Positions 44,759 through 53,751 of a stretch of 64,000 nucleotides of DNA are shown piece by piece (the stretch's first letter is position 1; every line of letters begins with the position of its first letter). The stretch is taken from contig NZ_AZEB01000009.1 of the NCBI RefSeq assembly GCF_001434135.1, forward strand, positions 24,186 to 88,185. The letters are read 5' to 3'. The position numbers and the translations under genes are program-made. The notes under the pieces were generated by a model. That model saw nothing but the letters and a program-made list of their open reading frames with translations. It was not told the DNA's origin and did not search any database. Source of the DNA: Lentilactobacillus kisonensis DSM 19906 = JCM 15041 (GTDB taxonomy: Bacteria > Bacillota > Bacilli > Lactobacillales > Lactobacillaceae).

Positions 44759-45646
44759 CTAAACCAGCCATCGCTTAATGCTTGGCCAACTGCTCGTATT
44801 CACAATTACTCTAGGTGTTTGTTTTAAGTTACTGTGGCTAGTCACAATACCATCGTTCAAAGTTAAAACGACTTTTAATCGGCGCTGTTCGTCCAAGAAC
44901 TTTTGAATCTGCGGGGTTCCACTTCCGTATGGGTACGTAAAGATTGGTGACTGATAACCAATCTTTTCTTTCAACACTTCTTGGCTAGTGGCGTAATCGT
45001 GTTTGAATCTCGTATAGTTTCGTGGCAGGTTGAACACAGGCGTGCCATTATCTACTAAGTAATGCATCCGGTTTGTATGAACCCCAAAGGTCACTAAGTT
45101 GCCCGCTTGTTTCTTCATTTTTAGAATTGCCGGCCAGGTTGCCAACTTCGTCCCCTGCTTGTACCAACCAGTATTACCTGTGATAATCGAATCGGTAAAT
45201 GGATAGTGATGCTTTAATAATACCGGAAAGGCATTATCGATCATGGTTCGATCAATATCGTCAAAGGTAATCACAACTGATTTTCCACGAATCGGTTCAT
45301 GATCGTTAACCTTCTCAATCAATTCAGGCATTGAGATAACTTTGATATGGTGAGCCTGAAGGTAATTCATCTGTTTTTTAAACTCCGGCAAATTGACATT
45401 AAAGTCATGAAATTGGCTATTTGGTGAAACATTTTCATCAAATCTCACCATTTGATTGCTACTCAAAATTCGGTGGTAGCAAAGGACCATCACCCCATTT
45501 TTAATGTGATCATCATGGCTTGAAATGGCGTAGCTAGGGCGATTACCAAGTTCGTATTCAATGTTGTGATGGGTACTAATTGCGAGTAGCGCTAAAAAGA
45601 CGGTGATCAAACCAGTTAAAATCCATTTGCGACTTGTCTTACTCAT
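44759..45646 (-). CDS. polysaccharide N-deacetylase (PgaB/IcaB-like)
   Basis: 295 residues. N-terminal anchor helix (WILTGLITVFLALLAI), then an NodB-type deacetylase domain: GVMVLCYHRIL, SVVITFDDIDRTM with the metal-binding aspartates, FGVHTNRMHY. Overlaps the upstream gene by a few bases. Together with the synthase genes it would partly deacetylate poly-N-acetylglucosamine outside the membrane. Confidence 0.85.
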   Translation of the reverse strand: MSKTSRKWILTGLITVFLALLAISTHHNIEYELGNRPSYAISSHDDHIKNGVMVLCYHRILSSNQMVRFDENVSPNSQFHDFNVNLPEFKKQMNYLQAHHIKVISMPELIEKVNDHEPIRGKSVVITFDDIDRTMIDNAFPVLLKHHYPFTDSIITGNTGWYKQGTKLATWPAILKMKKQAGNLVTFGVHTNRMHYLVDNGTPVFNLPRNYTRFKHDYATSQEVLKEKIGYQSPIFTYPYGSGTPQIQKFLDEQRRLKVVLTLNDGIVTSHSNLKQTPRVIVNTSSWPSIKRWLV

Positions 45647-45944
45647 GGTCCTTCGCCCTCTTTTCTAATTGATGAATCCGCCACCAGCCAAAAACAATCA
45701 TAATGATCGCAACAGCTAAGACTAACAGTGCAAAGATGGCGTACGAGTGAAAGGAAAGGTTCAAAACCAAGTAATCTGAAACCAGGGCATCTGAGTAAAC
45801 GTTAAACAAAAAGCAGACATTGATATAAATGACATAGCCGGCAACTACCCATAACGCAATTAAAATAAGTGCTCGTCGTAAATTTGTTAATAACGAGGAA
45901 CGTCTTCGAATAATCAACCTCGAAAAACGATTTTTCTTCTTCAT
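45639..45944 (-). CDS. small membrane partner of PNAG synthase (PgaD/IcaD-like)
   Basis: 101 residues, two helices (about 22-45 and 65-88) with a basic N-terminus. ATG at 45944 follows AGGGGGC. Position between synthase and deacetylase genes matches PgaD/IcaD, the c-di-GMP-responsive or stabilising partner; sequence similarity itself is weak. Confidence 0.65.
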   Translation of the reverse strand: MKKKNRFSRLIIRRRSSLLTNLRRALILIALWVVAGYVIYINVCFLFNVYSDALVSDYLVLNLSFHSYAIFALLVLAVAIIMIVFGWWRIHQLEKRAKDHE

Positions 45945-45946
45945 GG

Positions 45947-47161
45947 TCAAAGCCCCCTATCCGGACTGCGCCAGCTGCCAACATGGGTAGGATCCAGGAA
46001 GAATGAGCCAAGCGCGGTCAAACAGCTTACCAAGTTAATGAACCAATAAAAAATAACGTATAGCGGTAATAGAAGAAGATCATGCCAGCTAATAAAATCA
46101 GATTGCTTTGAATCAGCATACCCGATTAAAAATTGAACCAAACTAATTAATAATAGAAGAAACAGGATAACGCCATCCATAATGAGATCACCAGTAAACA
46201 GCACGGTAATCAGATAAAATAAGGTCACAAACGCGCAGCTAATTGCCCAAAGATCACTTAATACCATGTCCATCAGTAACCACTGTTCACTCAGTGTCCC
46301 GGTGACAAACATTTTTCGATTCCGAAATAGAACTTCAAATCCGCCACGGGCCCACCGACGACGCTGATGAATTAAATCCTTAATCCGCTCCGGAACGAGA
46401 ATCCAGGCAACTGACTGCGGACAATATGCGACCTGCCAACCGTGATGATAAAGTCGCCAGGTCACATCAATGTCTTCAGTAATCGCGTCAGCATTCCACC
46501 AACCAGCATCCGCCAAGGCTTTCTTTCGATAAGCCACGACAACGCCGGAAACCGTTGTAATGTGACCAGTCACAAACGCCTGACCACGCTTAATAATGTC
46601 AATAACCCCCACGTATTCAAGCAGTTCAAGCCGACCAAGAATGCTCGTTCGGTTACGAACAATCGGTTTGCCAGCAACGGCGCCAACACGGGGGTCATTG
46701 TAGAACTGAGTCAGCATCGATCCCAAAACATTTTTATCGACGTAACAATCAGCATCTAAGCACAGTAGAAACTTGCCCTCAGCTAACTTTGCGCCATTAT
46801 TAAGGGCATTGGCCTTCCCCTGGTTTTTTTGAATATTAATGATCTTCACTGGGAAACGTTGCGCATATTTATCAGCTAACTGGTGCATAACTCTCAGCGT
46901 ATCATCCTGGCTACCATCGTTGATCAAAATTAGCTCGATTTTGGCATACCTAATGTTGGCAACCGATTCAACGACATTTTCAAGAGTATCCGCTTCATTA
47001 TGAGCCGGAATGAGTACGGATACCAAGTCAGTTGGCTTACCATGATGCAAATCTTTTAATGGGACACGGTGCTGTTGAATTGAGAAAAATACTGATCCAA
47101 TTATCCAGACCGTTGACACGATGACCGGATACAAAATAACAAACGAGCTAAGTGTATTCAT
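45947..47161 (-). CDS. poly-beta-1,6-N-acetylglucosamine synthase (PgaC/IcaA-like)
   Basis: 404 residues, GT2 processive glycosyltransferase. N-terminal helix, catalytic domain with LIPAHNEADTL, LINDGSQDD, LCLDADCYVD, TEDIDVTW and the QRRRWARGG motif, then three C-terminal helices. It polymerises UDP-GlcNAc and exports the chain. Confidence 0.88.
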   Translation of the reverse strand: MNTLSSFVILYPVIVSTVWIIGSVFFSIQQHRVPLKDLHHGKPTDLVSVLIPAHNEADTLENVVESVANIRYAKIELILINDGSQDDTLRVMHQLADKYAQRFPVKIINIQKNQGKANALNNGAKLAEGKFLLCLDADCYVDKNVLGSMLTQFYNDPRVGAVAGKPIVRNRTSILGRLELLEYVGVIDIIKRGQAFVTGHITTVSGVVVAYRKKALADAGWWNADAITEDIDVTWRLYHHGWQVAYCPQSVAWILVPERIKDLIHQRRRWARGGFEVLFRNRKMFVTGTLSEQWLLMDMVLSDLWAISCAFVTLFYLITVLFTGDLIMDGVILFLLLLISLVQFLIGYADSKQSDFISWHDLLLLPLYVIFYWFINLVSCLTALGSFFLDPTHVGSWRSPDRGL

Positions 47162-47173
47162 CGCCTTTCCCCC

Positions 47174-48313
47174 CTATGCTGGCTTTCTAGCCAGTACGAA
47201 AAATTCTTTGACAAATTTTTGACCCGCCGAATAAATTTGGTTGTCAGAAATTCCCCCGGCAGAATCCGCCCAGAACGATGCGCTACTGCCAACAATGCCA
47301 TGAAGCGATTTAAGCTTAGTAACGTGATCCGTGTGCCATAAAGTTGGCTTCCAGTATTGCTTCATATCCTTGATCATGTAAGACACGTTATGGGCTTTAA
47401 GATTATCCTTAGAAATATTGAAGTATAAATAATAATCGTTGTAGTTAAACACCTTGAAATGGTTACGAATCAATCTAGGCATTGAAGCCCAGGCTTTCTT
47501 TCGTTGAGCACCTAACTGACCTGACTGATCGGCTGTCCAATTCCAATAGGTCACTTGAATATGATGATTTAATTGGCTTAATTCACTGTTCAAAAAGCCA
47601 TCGTTCCAGGCTTCAGGAGTAAATCCCTGATTTTCAACGTTTTTACTAGTAGCGTTCAAGTAATTAATGTACGCTGTGTTTTTGCTGAGCTTATCGGTAA
47701 ATTCATCGCCCCCCAAGTGGAAGCGGGCATTGGGCTGATTAGCAAACTGCTTGCCAATTTCGTTATCCATTTTTTCAACAAACGCAATGCTAGCTTGATT
47801 AAGATGTAATTCACCACCGTAGCTCTTTGACTGCCAGCTAAGTTGGCTCGCTAGTTTACTTTTACCGTTAGCCTTCATTGTGTTCACCAAGCCGGTAACG
47901 TGAGCAGGCGTATCAACTTCCGGGATCAAAGTAACACGGTGTTTCTTGGCATCATTTAGTAAGTATTGAATCTGGCCCTTACTATAGAAAGCTTGGTGGG
48001 TCTTTTTATTTCGCCAGATCCCGTTTTTCTTAGTGGCATTTTGAATTGTTTGACCGACTGTCTGGCTTTCGATTGCAAAGTCCTTGTCATCCGTTAAGTG
48101 CAGCTGAATAAAGTTACCATGATTAGCCGCAACCAAGTCAACAAATTTCACTAAGGTCGAAACATGGTAATGGTGCCGAGAAAGATCTAGCGTTACCCCG
48201 TTGAACTTGCCGTCATTTTCCTGATGAGTTGTCTGAGCCGGCTTAGCTTCTGAACTGCATCCCATTAATAGCAACAGTAACGGTAATAAAAATAACCAAC
48301 GTTTATCCCCCAT
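47174..48313 (-). CDS. GH20 beta-N-acetylhexosaminidase lipoprotein (dispersin B-like)
   Basis: 379 residues. Lipoprotein signal LLPLLLLLMGC; TIM-barrel GH20 domain with the catalytic pair in RFHLGGDEFTDKL, plus TLDLSRHHYHVSTL, VTLIPEVDTP and YWNWTADQSGQ. Dispersin B-type enzymes cut beta-1,6-GlcNAc polymers. First gene of the polysaccharide operon, so synthesis and hydrolysis are co-expressed. Confidence 0.88.
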   Translation of the reverse strand: MGDKRWLFLLPLLLLLMGCSSEAKPAQTTHQENDGKFNGVTLDLSRHHYHVSTLVKFVDLVAANHGNFIQLHLTDDKDFAIESQTVGQTIQNATKKNGIWRNKKTHQAFYSKGQIQYLLNDAKKHRVTLIPEVDTPAHVTGLVNTMKANGKSKLASQLSWQSKSYGGELHLNQASIAFVEKMDNEIGKQFANQPNARFHLGGDEFTDKLSKNTAYINYLNATSKNVENQGFTPEAWNDGFLNSELSQLNHHIQVTYWNWTADQSGQLGAQRKKAWASMPRLIRNHFKVFNYNDYYLYFNISKDNLKAHNVSYMIKDMKQYWKPTLWHTDHVTKLKSLHGIVGSSASFWADSAGGISDNQIYSAGQKFVKEFFVLARKPA

Positions 48314-48333
48314 TAAATCATCCCCTATGTAAA

Positions 48334-48828
48334 GTGAGCGGATCCAGGAGGTTAGAAGGCGGAGTATAAGTCTCCGTTAACGAAAATCCCTGGTTCTGGG
48401 ATTTTGGTTAACGGTGCTTATACGTAGACTTCTGCCTGGAGGAGCTGTCCTAAAAAACAAGTGAGCGGAACAAAACGGTTAGAAAGCGGAGCCTAAGTTA
48501 GGCCGTTCAGAAATCCTGGGCTTGGATTTTTGAACGGAGTGGCTTAGGTGCAGCTTTCTGCTTTGTGCAGCTGTCCTATGTAAAGCGAGCGGCGTCAGGC
48601 GTTTAGAAGCCGGAGTGTAAGTCTCCTCTGAGAGAAATTCCTGGTTTTGGAATTTTTCTCGGAGGTGCTTACATGTAGGTTTCTGCCTGACATAGCTGTC
48701 CTAACATAGTGAGCAGAGCAGAGCGGTTAGGAATCGGAGCGTAAGTCTCCACTACCGGGAATCCCTGGTTCTGGGATTTTTGGTAGTGGTGCTTACGCGC
48801 AGGTTCCTGCTCTGCGCAGCTGTCCTAA
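48334..48828 (+). repeat. nested-palindrome elements, copies H, I, J, K
   Basis: Four head-to-tail forward copies: H 48334-48453, I 48461-48578, J 48585-48704, K 48709-48828. Each ends AGCTGTCCTA. Central arms: GTTAACG/GGTTAAC (H), CCGTTC/GAACGG (I), CTGAGAG/CTCGGAG (J), ACTACC/GGTAGT (K). Confidence 0.9.
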
Positions 48829-49288
48829 AAACTGTTACAGTTTTGAAATCTATTTGTAACATTTAGGTAGGTCTATCCTAACAAATTTCTTCGAAAATGC
48901 CATCAACATTTACGCGATTGTTAGAAATATTAGAATGTCTTAATAATTAATTAGAAAGACTATTAAACCAAATACGATTTAGAAAAGTGATTAATGACAC
49001 AATAATAACTAGTACTCTTTTCGTATTTACTATTGTAGGAACATGGATTTATTAGAAAAAAGCAACACCTTTCATGACACTCAATAATGGATAACCCTGA
49101 AACCAATGTCACTGTGCCGATACCCATTTACACAGAGAAATTAAAAAGAAGATCCCATGGTTCAATTCCAGAATAATTGGTAAAAACGGAAAAAGGCCAA
49201 AATATTAACTTTTCTGAGGGATTAACCCGAGCTTTGGCGGAAAAACTGCTAAAATGATTAATGTGTATCATCATTAATAAAGGAGAAC
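48829..49288. other. gene-poor AT-rich stretch
   Basis: 460 bp between the palindrome cluster and the XRE gene. I see no ORF with a ribosome site. The last 60 bp must contain the promoter of the XRE gene. Confidence 0.4.
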
Positions 49289-49294
49289 ATGCAA

Positions 49295-49558
49295 ATGCCA
49301 ACGCTGAATCAACCAAAAATCAATTCGCAACTTCTGACCCCTGCTGAAACAAAAGTAGCCGAAGTCTTAACTTCCCTGCGTTCAGAACGAATTAAACGGG
49401 GAATTTCCCAAACTGATCTCGCCGACCAAATTGGTATGAAACAACCCCAATTAGCTAGAATTGAGCGCCTTGACTCAACCCCGTCACTTACGACCATCGA
49501 CCGCTACGCCCGCGGACTGGGCTTTGAGATTGGGCTATCATTGATTACAAGGGGTTAG
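49295..49558 (+). CDS. XRE family HTH protein, orphan antitoxin-like
   Basis: 87 residues; HTH at about 30-82 (SERIKRGISQTDLADQIGMK, QPQLARIERLDSTPSLTTID). It resembles HigA/phage-type antitoxins that normally follow a RelE-type toxin, but no toxin gene precedes it. ATG at 49295 fits AGGAG better than the ATG at 49289. Confidence 0.75.
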   Translation: MPTLNQPKINSQLLTPAETKVAEVLTSLRSERIKRGISQTDLADQIGMKQPQLARIERLDSTPSLTTIDRYARGLGFEIGLSLITRG

Positions 49559-49639
49559 AAAAACCAATGAAAGACTATTGCAGGTGCTCATAAGTAATTC
49601 CCAGATTAATCATCAAGTTGGTAAAAATAAACAGCCTAG

Positions 49640-49687
49640 AAAAGAGCCATTCAAAAACATTGAGAATTTTTTGAATGGCCCTTTTTT
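49640..49687 (+). terminator. terminator of XRE gene
   Basis: AAAAGAGCCATTCAAAAA pairs with TTTTTTGAATGGCCCTTTTTT. Confidence 0.85.
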
Positions 49688-49765
49688 AGATTGTTATCCT
49701 CTGTCAGTGTTTAATTTAGGCGCGATGATCATTTTATGGCATTACAACGCATCAACTATCTATTC

Positions 49766-50878
49766 TTAATTTCTCGTTAACCTCACCACGTCAATCATCA
49801 TTCTAGCACCATCCAAAATCGACTCACGTTCAAACGTCATCCCAGGAATGTGCAAGCCAGGATTCAAGTTGCACCCCAACCCTAACATCGTCGTCTCATC
49901 CGCAATCCCATCATAAGCATAAAAGTGAAAATCATCGCCACCGGGTGTATCAAGAGCATCTATCAAACCGGCTGGCCCCAAAACATCCGTGATCGCTGAA
50001 CTCATATTGGCAATTGCTTTTTGGCTTGGAATAGCTGCTGGTGAAAAATCATTACCATCCAGCGTAACCTTAATGTCGTCGGTTTGGACACTATCCATTG
50101 CCTCGAACGCCCGTTGTTGTAACTCATCCATCAAGTCGTTTGTCCGCGCCCGCAAATCAATCGCGAAAGTGCCGTAATCTGGAATAATGTTAGAGGATTT
50201 GCCAGCCTGAAACATCGTCGTGGTGACCGAGTAGGGCAATTTAGTATCCAGGTTAATTCGCCGCAATTTTTCATTCAACTCACTAAACGCGTCAATAACA
50301 TTAGCCCCTAACTCGGGAGTTCCGGCGTGGGCTGTCTTGCCCTTAATCGTTACCCAGTATGTTCTAGTAGCGGCAGCTGGAATAATTGGCTCCGCTTGCT
50401 TGGCCCTCACCTGGACTTCTGGGCAAACGTGGAGACCATACAAATAGTTCATGTGAGGCAGCCTACCGCTTTTAATGACCTTTTCCGCTCCAGTAACCGT
50501 TTCTTCGGCTGGCTGAAAAATCAATTTCAACGTCCCAGTGAGGTCCGCAGGGTTATCAACGTAATATTGGGCAACTGCCAGTACAATTGCCATATGCGCA
50601 TCGTGACCGCAGGAATGAAAGACACCTTCCTTACCTTGATAAGTCTGCCTCAAGGCGTCAATATCGGTTCGCATTCCAATTACTGGCGACCCGCTCCCCA
50701 ACGTGGCAATTAAACCGGTCATATTCTCGAACTGCTCATATGGGATACCCATCTCATCGAGTCGCTTCGCTAGATATGCTGTTGTGTTAACCTCTTTGAA
50801 GGCCGTTTCACCATGTTCGTGTAACCAATCAAAGTCTGTGAAAATTTGCTTGTCATTTAACGTGATTGTATTTTGCAT
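49766..50878 (-). CDS. M20 family amidohydrolase
   Basis: 370 residues. Metal and catalytic motifs: GMRTDIDAL, HSCGHDAHMA, FQPAEETVTGAEK, and a dimerisation domain in the middle (ATRTYWVTIKGKTAHAGTPE). Family includes N-acyl amino acid deacylases, hippurate hydrolases and N-acetyldiaminopimelate deacetylases; the substrate is not evident. Followed in the same orientation by nothing else, so monocistronic. Confidence 0.9.
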   Translation of the reverse strand: MQNTITLNDKQIFTDFDWLHEHGETAFKEVNTTAYLAKRLDEMGIPYEQFENMTGLIATLGSGSPVIGMRTDIDALRQTYQGKEGVFHSCGHDAHMAIVLAVAQYYVDNPADLTGTLKLIFQPAEETVTGAEKVIKSGRLPHMNYLYGLHVCPEVQVRAKQAEPIIPAAATRTYWVTIKGKTAHAGTPELGANVIDAFSELNEKLRRINLDTKLPYSVTTTMFQAGKSSNIIPDYGTFAIDLRARTNDLMDELQQRAFEAMDSVQTDDIKVTLDGNDFSPAAIPSQKAIANMSSAITDVLGPAGLIDALDTPGGDDFHFYAYDGIADETTMLGLGCNLNPGLHIPGMTFERESILDGARMMIDVVRLTRN

Positions 50879-50956
50879 ATTAGATATCCTCCTAGTCCCT
50901 GAGACGACTTCACTTTAAAATTTGCTGCATACGTATTTATCATAAACACCAAAAAT

Positions 50957-51023
50957 CTCAACCCGGGGATTTCTGCTGCTGAAGACTTTTGCTCCGATTC
51001 CTAATCGCTTTGATACGCTCACT
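50957..51023 (-). repeat. nested-palindrome element, half copy L
   Basis: Only one half of the element is present (ACCCGGGGATTT ... CGCTTTGATACGCTCACT), reverse orientation, directly followed by copy M. Confidence 0.6.
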
Positions 51024-51028
51024 ATTTT

Positions 51029-51271
51029 AGGACAGCTTCTCAAAGCAGAAATCTGCGTGTAAGCACCTATCGAAAAAATTCCAAGCCCGGGAATTTCCCC
51101 GATAGGAGACTTACACTCCGATTTCTAACCGCTTTGCTCCGCTCACTATTTTAGGACAGCTATGTCAGGCAGAAACCTGTATGTAAGCACCTCCGAGAAA
51201 AATTCCAAAACCGGGAATTTCCCTCGGAGGAGACTTACACTCCGGTTTCTAAACGCCTGACTTCGCTCACT
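51029..51271 (-). repeat. nested-palindrome elements, copies M and N
   Basis: Two reverse-orientation copies: M 51029-51146, N 51153-51271. Copy N runs into the stop codon of the oppA gene (51270-51272). Confidence 0.88.
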
Positions 51272-52898
51272 ACTTTACCTTATACGCATTCTTCAACGTA
51301 ATTCCCTGTGCTGCCGCGTAGGTAATTCCCTTCAACTTAGGATTATTTAACCGGGCAATCTGTCCCTGGTTGACCGCTAAAATTGCCTGATCCTTCATTG
51401 CAATCTGCTGGGCCTTTTGAAAATCAGCGTACCGTTTGGCTGCATTTCTAGAGTCAACGCCATTTGCCTTAGTGTAATAGTAATCGTATTGCTTGTTGCT
51501 ATAATTACCAGCATTATTAGCGTTGTCGGTATTTAACAGCTGGAAGAATTCGTTTAAATCAGGGTGAGATGCGATCCAGTTGCTAAAGCCGAGATCATAG
51601 CCGGTCTTATTTTGCATCGTCGTAATCGCTTGAACCTTAGGCTGAACATCAATGTTAATGGTGAGTCCCTTAAGGTTCTTCTCTGCGGACGATTGAACGA
51701 ACTCGGCTGAATTTCTAAATGAATCTACGTCGTAGCATACCAAGCTCAAGTTGAGCTTCTTAATTCCTAACTGCTTCAACCCTCTTTGCCAGTATTCTTT
51801 AGCAAGCGTTGGGTTATAGGCAACACTTTGAGCAACCTCAGAATCCTTTGCGAAATCTTTACCCGTCCTTGGATTCTTAGAAATTGCTTCTGGGGCAACC
51901 CCATAAGGTGCCTTGGCGCCGTTTTTCAAAACGTTGTTCACTAACGCTTTGCGGTTAATTGTCAGTGAGATGGCTTTCCGAATATTGAGATTCCGTAATG
52001 CCTTTGTCTTGAAATTATAAGCAATGTAGTCCGTTTCACCACTTGGATAACTTAAGTACCCCTTGTTATTCCTTTCGTGGGCGGCTTGTTGGCCAGCTAA
52101 GGTAATATTATCGAGCTTTCCAGATTGATATAATGACAGCGCCGTTTGGGCATTTTTAGTAGTCACAAATTTAACCTGATCCAATTTAACGGCTTTCTTA
52201 TCCCAGTAGTTTGGATTTTTCTTAAGCGTCCAACTTCCCTTGGCAGCTGACCAACCGCTAACGGTGAATGGCCCATCGTAGACCATTTTGGTTGATGACG
52301 TCCCATAAGCCTTACCGTACTTTTCAATTGCGTTTCGATTTTGTGGCAAAAACGGGACTAACGCACATAAATATTTAAACGATGGAGTCGGTTCAGCTAA
52401 CGTCACTTGGAAAGTGTTTCGGTCAAGTGCCTTAACACCTAACTTGTTGACGGCCATTTTCCCCTTTTCAATCTCCTGTGCGTTTTTAATTGGTAAATAC
52501 ATATATGAATCAGCAGCCTTGGTAGCTGGGTTAACCGTGCGACGCCAGGAATAGACAAAATCATTGGCGGTAATTGGATCACCATTGCTCCACTTCAGGT
52601 TCTTTCGTAGCTTGAATGTATACACCGTGCCGTTAGCAGTTGGCTTGACTACCTTCTCCGCTAACCCTGGTTCAACCTGAGTACTGTTCTTCATGCGATA
52701 CAGGCCCTCTTCGGAATTATTAACCGTCCCTAACGCGCCCACGTCGGTGATCATTGATGGATCTAATGACGAGATATCGGCCTGCTCCATGATGGTTGCG
52801 ACCCTTGGCTTTTCTTTAGCACTTCCGTTAGAACAACCAGCTAACCCTAACCCCAATATTCCGATAGTAATCGTGATAATTTCTAATCTTAATTTCAT
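51270..52898 (-). CDS. oppA: oligopeptide ABC transporter substrate-binding lipoprotein
   Basis: 542 residues, OppA/DppA cluster. Lipobox GLGLAGC; VEPGLAEKVVKPTANGTVYTF-type opening (quoted in part: GTVYTFKLRKNLKWSNG) with the DPITANDFVYSWRR motif, and IRKAISLTINRKALVNNVLK. Single gene, without permease or ATPase genes, so it feeds an Opp transporter encoded elsewhere. Controlled by the T-box leader upstream. Confidence 0.92.
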   Translation of the reverse strand: MKLRLEIITITIGILGLGLAGCSNGSAKEKPRVATIMEQADISSLDPSMITDVGALGTVNNSEEGLYRMKNSTQVEPGLAEKVVKPTANGTVYTFKLRKNLKWSNGDPITANDFVYSWRRTVNPATKAADSYMYLPIKNAQEIEKGKMAVNKLGVKALDRNTFQVTLAEPTPSFKYLCALVPFLPQNRNAIEKYGKAYGTSSTKMVYDGPFTVSGWSAAKGSWTLKKNPNYWDKKAVKLDQVKFVTTKNAQTALSLYQSGKLDNITLAGQQAAHERNNKGYLSYPSGETDYIAYNFKTKALRNLNIRKAISLTINRKALVNNVLKNGAKAPYGVAPEAISKNPRTGKDFAKDSEVAQSVAYNPTLAKEYWQRGLKQLGIKKLNLSLVCYDVDSFRNSAEFVQSSAEKNLKGLTINIDVQPKVQAITTMQNKTGYDLGFSNWIASHPDLNEFFQLLNTDNANNAGNYSNKQYDYYYTKANGVDSRNAAKRYADFQKAQQIAMKDQAILAVNQGQIARLNNPKLKGITYAAAQGITLKNAYKVK

Positions 52899-52937
52899 CT
52901 AGATACACCCCTTGATTTCCCAATAAACGCTACGATA

Positions 52938-53201
52938 TAAAAAAAACCCTCTCAAAGCACAATGCTTTGAGAGGGCGAAGAAACGCTGTTCCACCTCTGA
53001 TTTACAATAGCCTCACGACTACTGCCTCAGTAAGTTCAATGACTTATCATGATAACGGCATGATCCGTGCCAACCTACTAAACGAGAGTCGTTCCGCTGG
53101 CCTGCGATTAGCTGTGGTTCGTTTCTCTATTCATTCTTTCAGCCAAATGAATGATCTCTGTAAATTAGAAACTACTTAGACTAATCCCTGCTTTTTAATG
53201 T
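52938..53201 (-). promoter_or_regulatory. T-box leader of oppA
   Basis: Minus strand. The T-box sequence AGGTGGAACAGCG (52985-52998) is followed by a perfect terminator stem, CCCTCTCAAAGCA / TGCTTTGAGAGGG (52948-52975), and a T run. Upstream, AGTA then GTTTCT pairs with AGAAAC before GAACCACA, fitting a Stem I specifier loop. UGGA in the T-box predicts a tRNA with discriminator U. Specifier ACC (Thr) is the best fit but not certain. Confidence 0.85.
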
Positions 53202-53207
53202 GGCTAT

Positions 53208-53236
53208 AATTTATCTCGTTTAATTAAAAATGTCAA
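53208..53236 (-). promoter_or_regulatory. promoter of T-box/oppA
   Basis: Minus strand TTGACA (53231-53236), 17-bp spacer, TAAATT (53208-53213). Predicted start point near 53201. Confidence 0.8.
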
Positions 53237-53248
53237 GCTATCTTTTTG

Positions 53249-53692
53249 TCATCTCAAAAATTCTGTAATCCGATGCCGTAACTCACCGTCTCGTTCAGGG
53301 TTATAAGCGTATCGCTCATTAACCCAATGATCAGGACTATACAGCCATACCGGTTTCTGTAGTCTTTTGGCCGGTTCAGTTTGATAGCGTGGAAATACAT
53401 GGGCGTGCAAAAAGTTATCCGTGTTACCTAAAATATCATAATTAATTCTCAAAGCACGGGTCGCATCAAGAACCGCGTCACCTAAGATACTCATATCAAG
53501 CAGGAAAGCCTTCCGTTCGGAAATTGAGAGATCATTAAGGGACGACACCTGTCGCTTGGGCAATAAAACAGAATATCCTGGCAAAAACTGAGTGTCACCA
53601 AAAACAGCAAAGCCACCTAGGAGTTCTGCCATCACCATTGGATTAGTCCCGTTAATAGCTGATTTAATGCGATTATCTTGCCAATTTATCAT
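53249..53692 (-). CDS. HIT family nucleotide hydrolase-like protein
   Basis: 147 residues. The histidine triad region is FLHAHVFPRYQ, with an upstream GYSVLLPKRQ strand-loop of the HIT fold. HIT proteins cleave dinucleoside polyphosphates or nucleotide-phosphoramidates. The third histidine position is not canonical, so activity is uncertain. Confidence 0.75.
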   Translation of the reverse strand: MINWQDNRIKSAINGTNPMVMAELLGGFAVFGDTQFLPGYSVLLPKRQVSSLNDLSISERKAFLLDMSILGDAVLDATRALRINYDILGNTDNFLHAHVFPRYQTEPAKRLQKPVWLYSPDHWVNERYAYNPERDGELRHRITEFLR

Positions 53693-53751
53693 GCCACTCT
53701 CCTTAATTTGAAAATTACTTAATTATAAAAACCACTGTCGCAATTATGATC

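Noticed and set aside
49197..49258. Possible toxin remnant upstream of the orphan XRE gene (frame ending GLTRALAEKLLK)
   Set aside because: Only about 25 codons without a start, and no resemblance to RelE/HigB C-termini that I could support.
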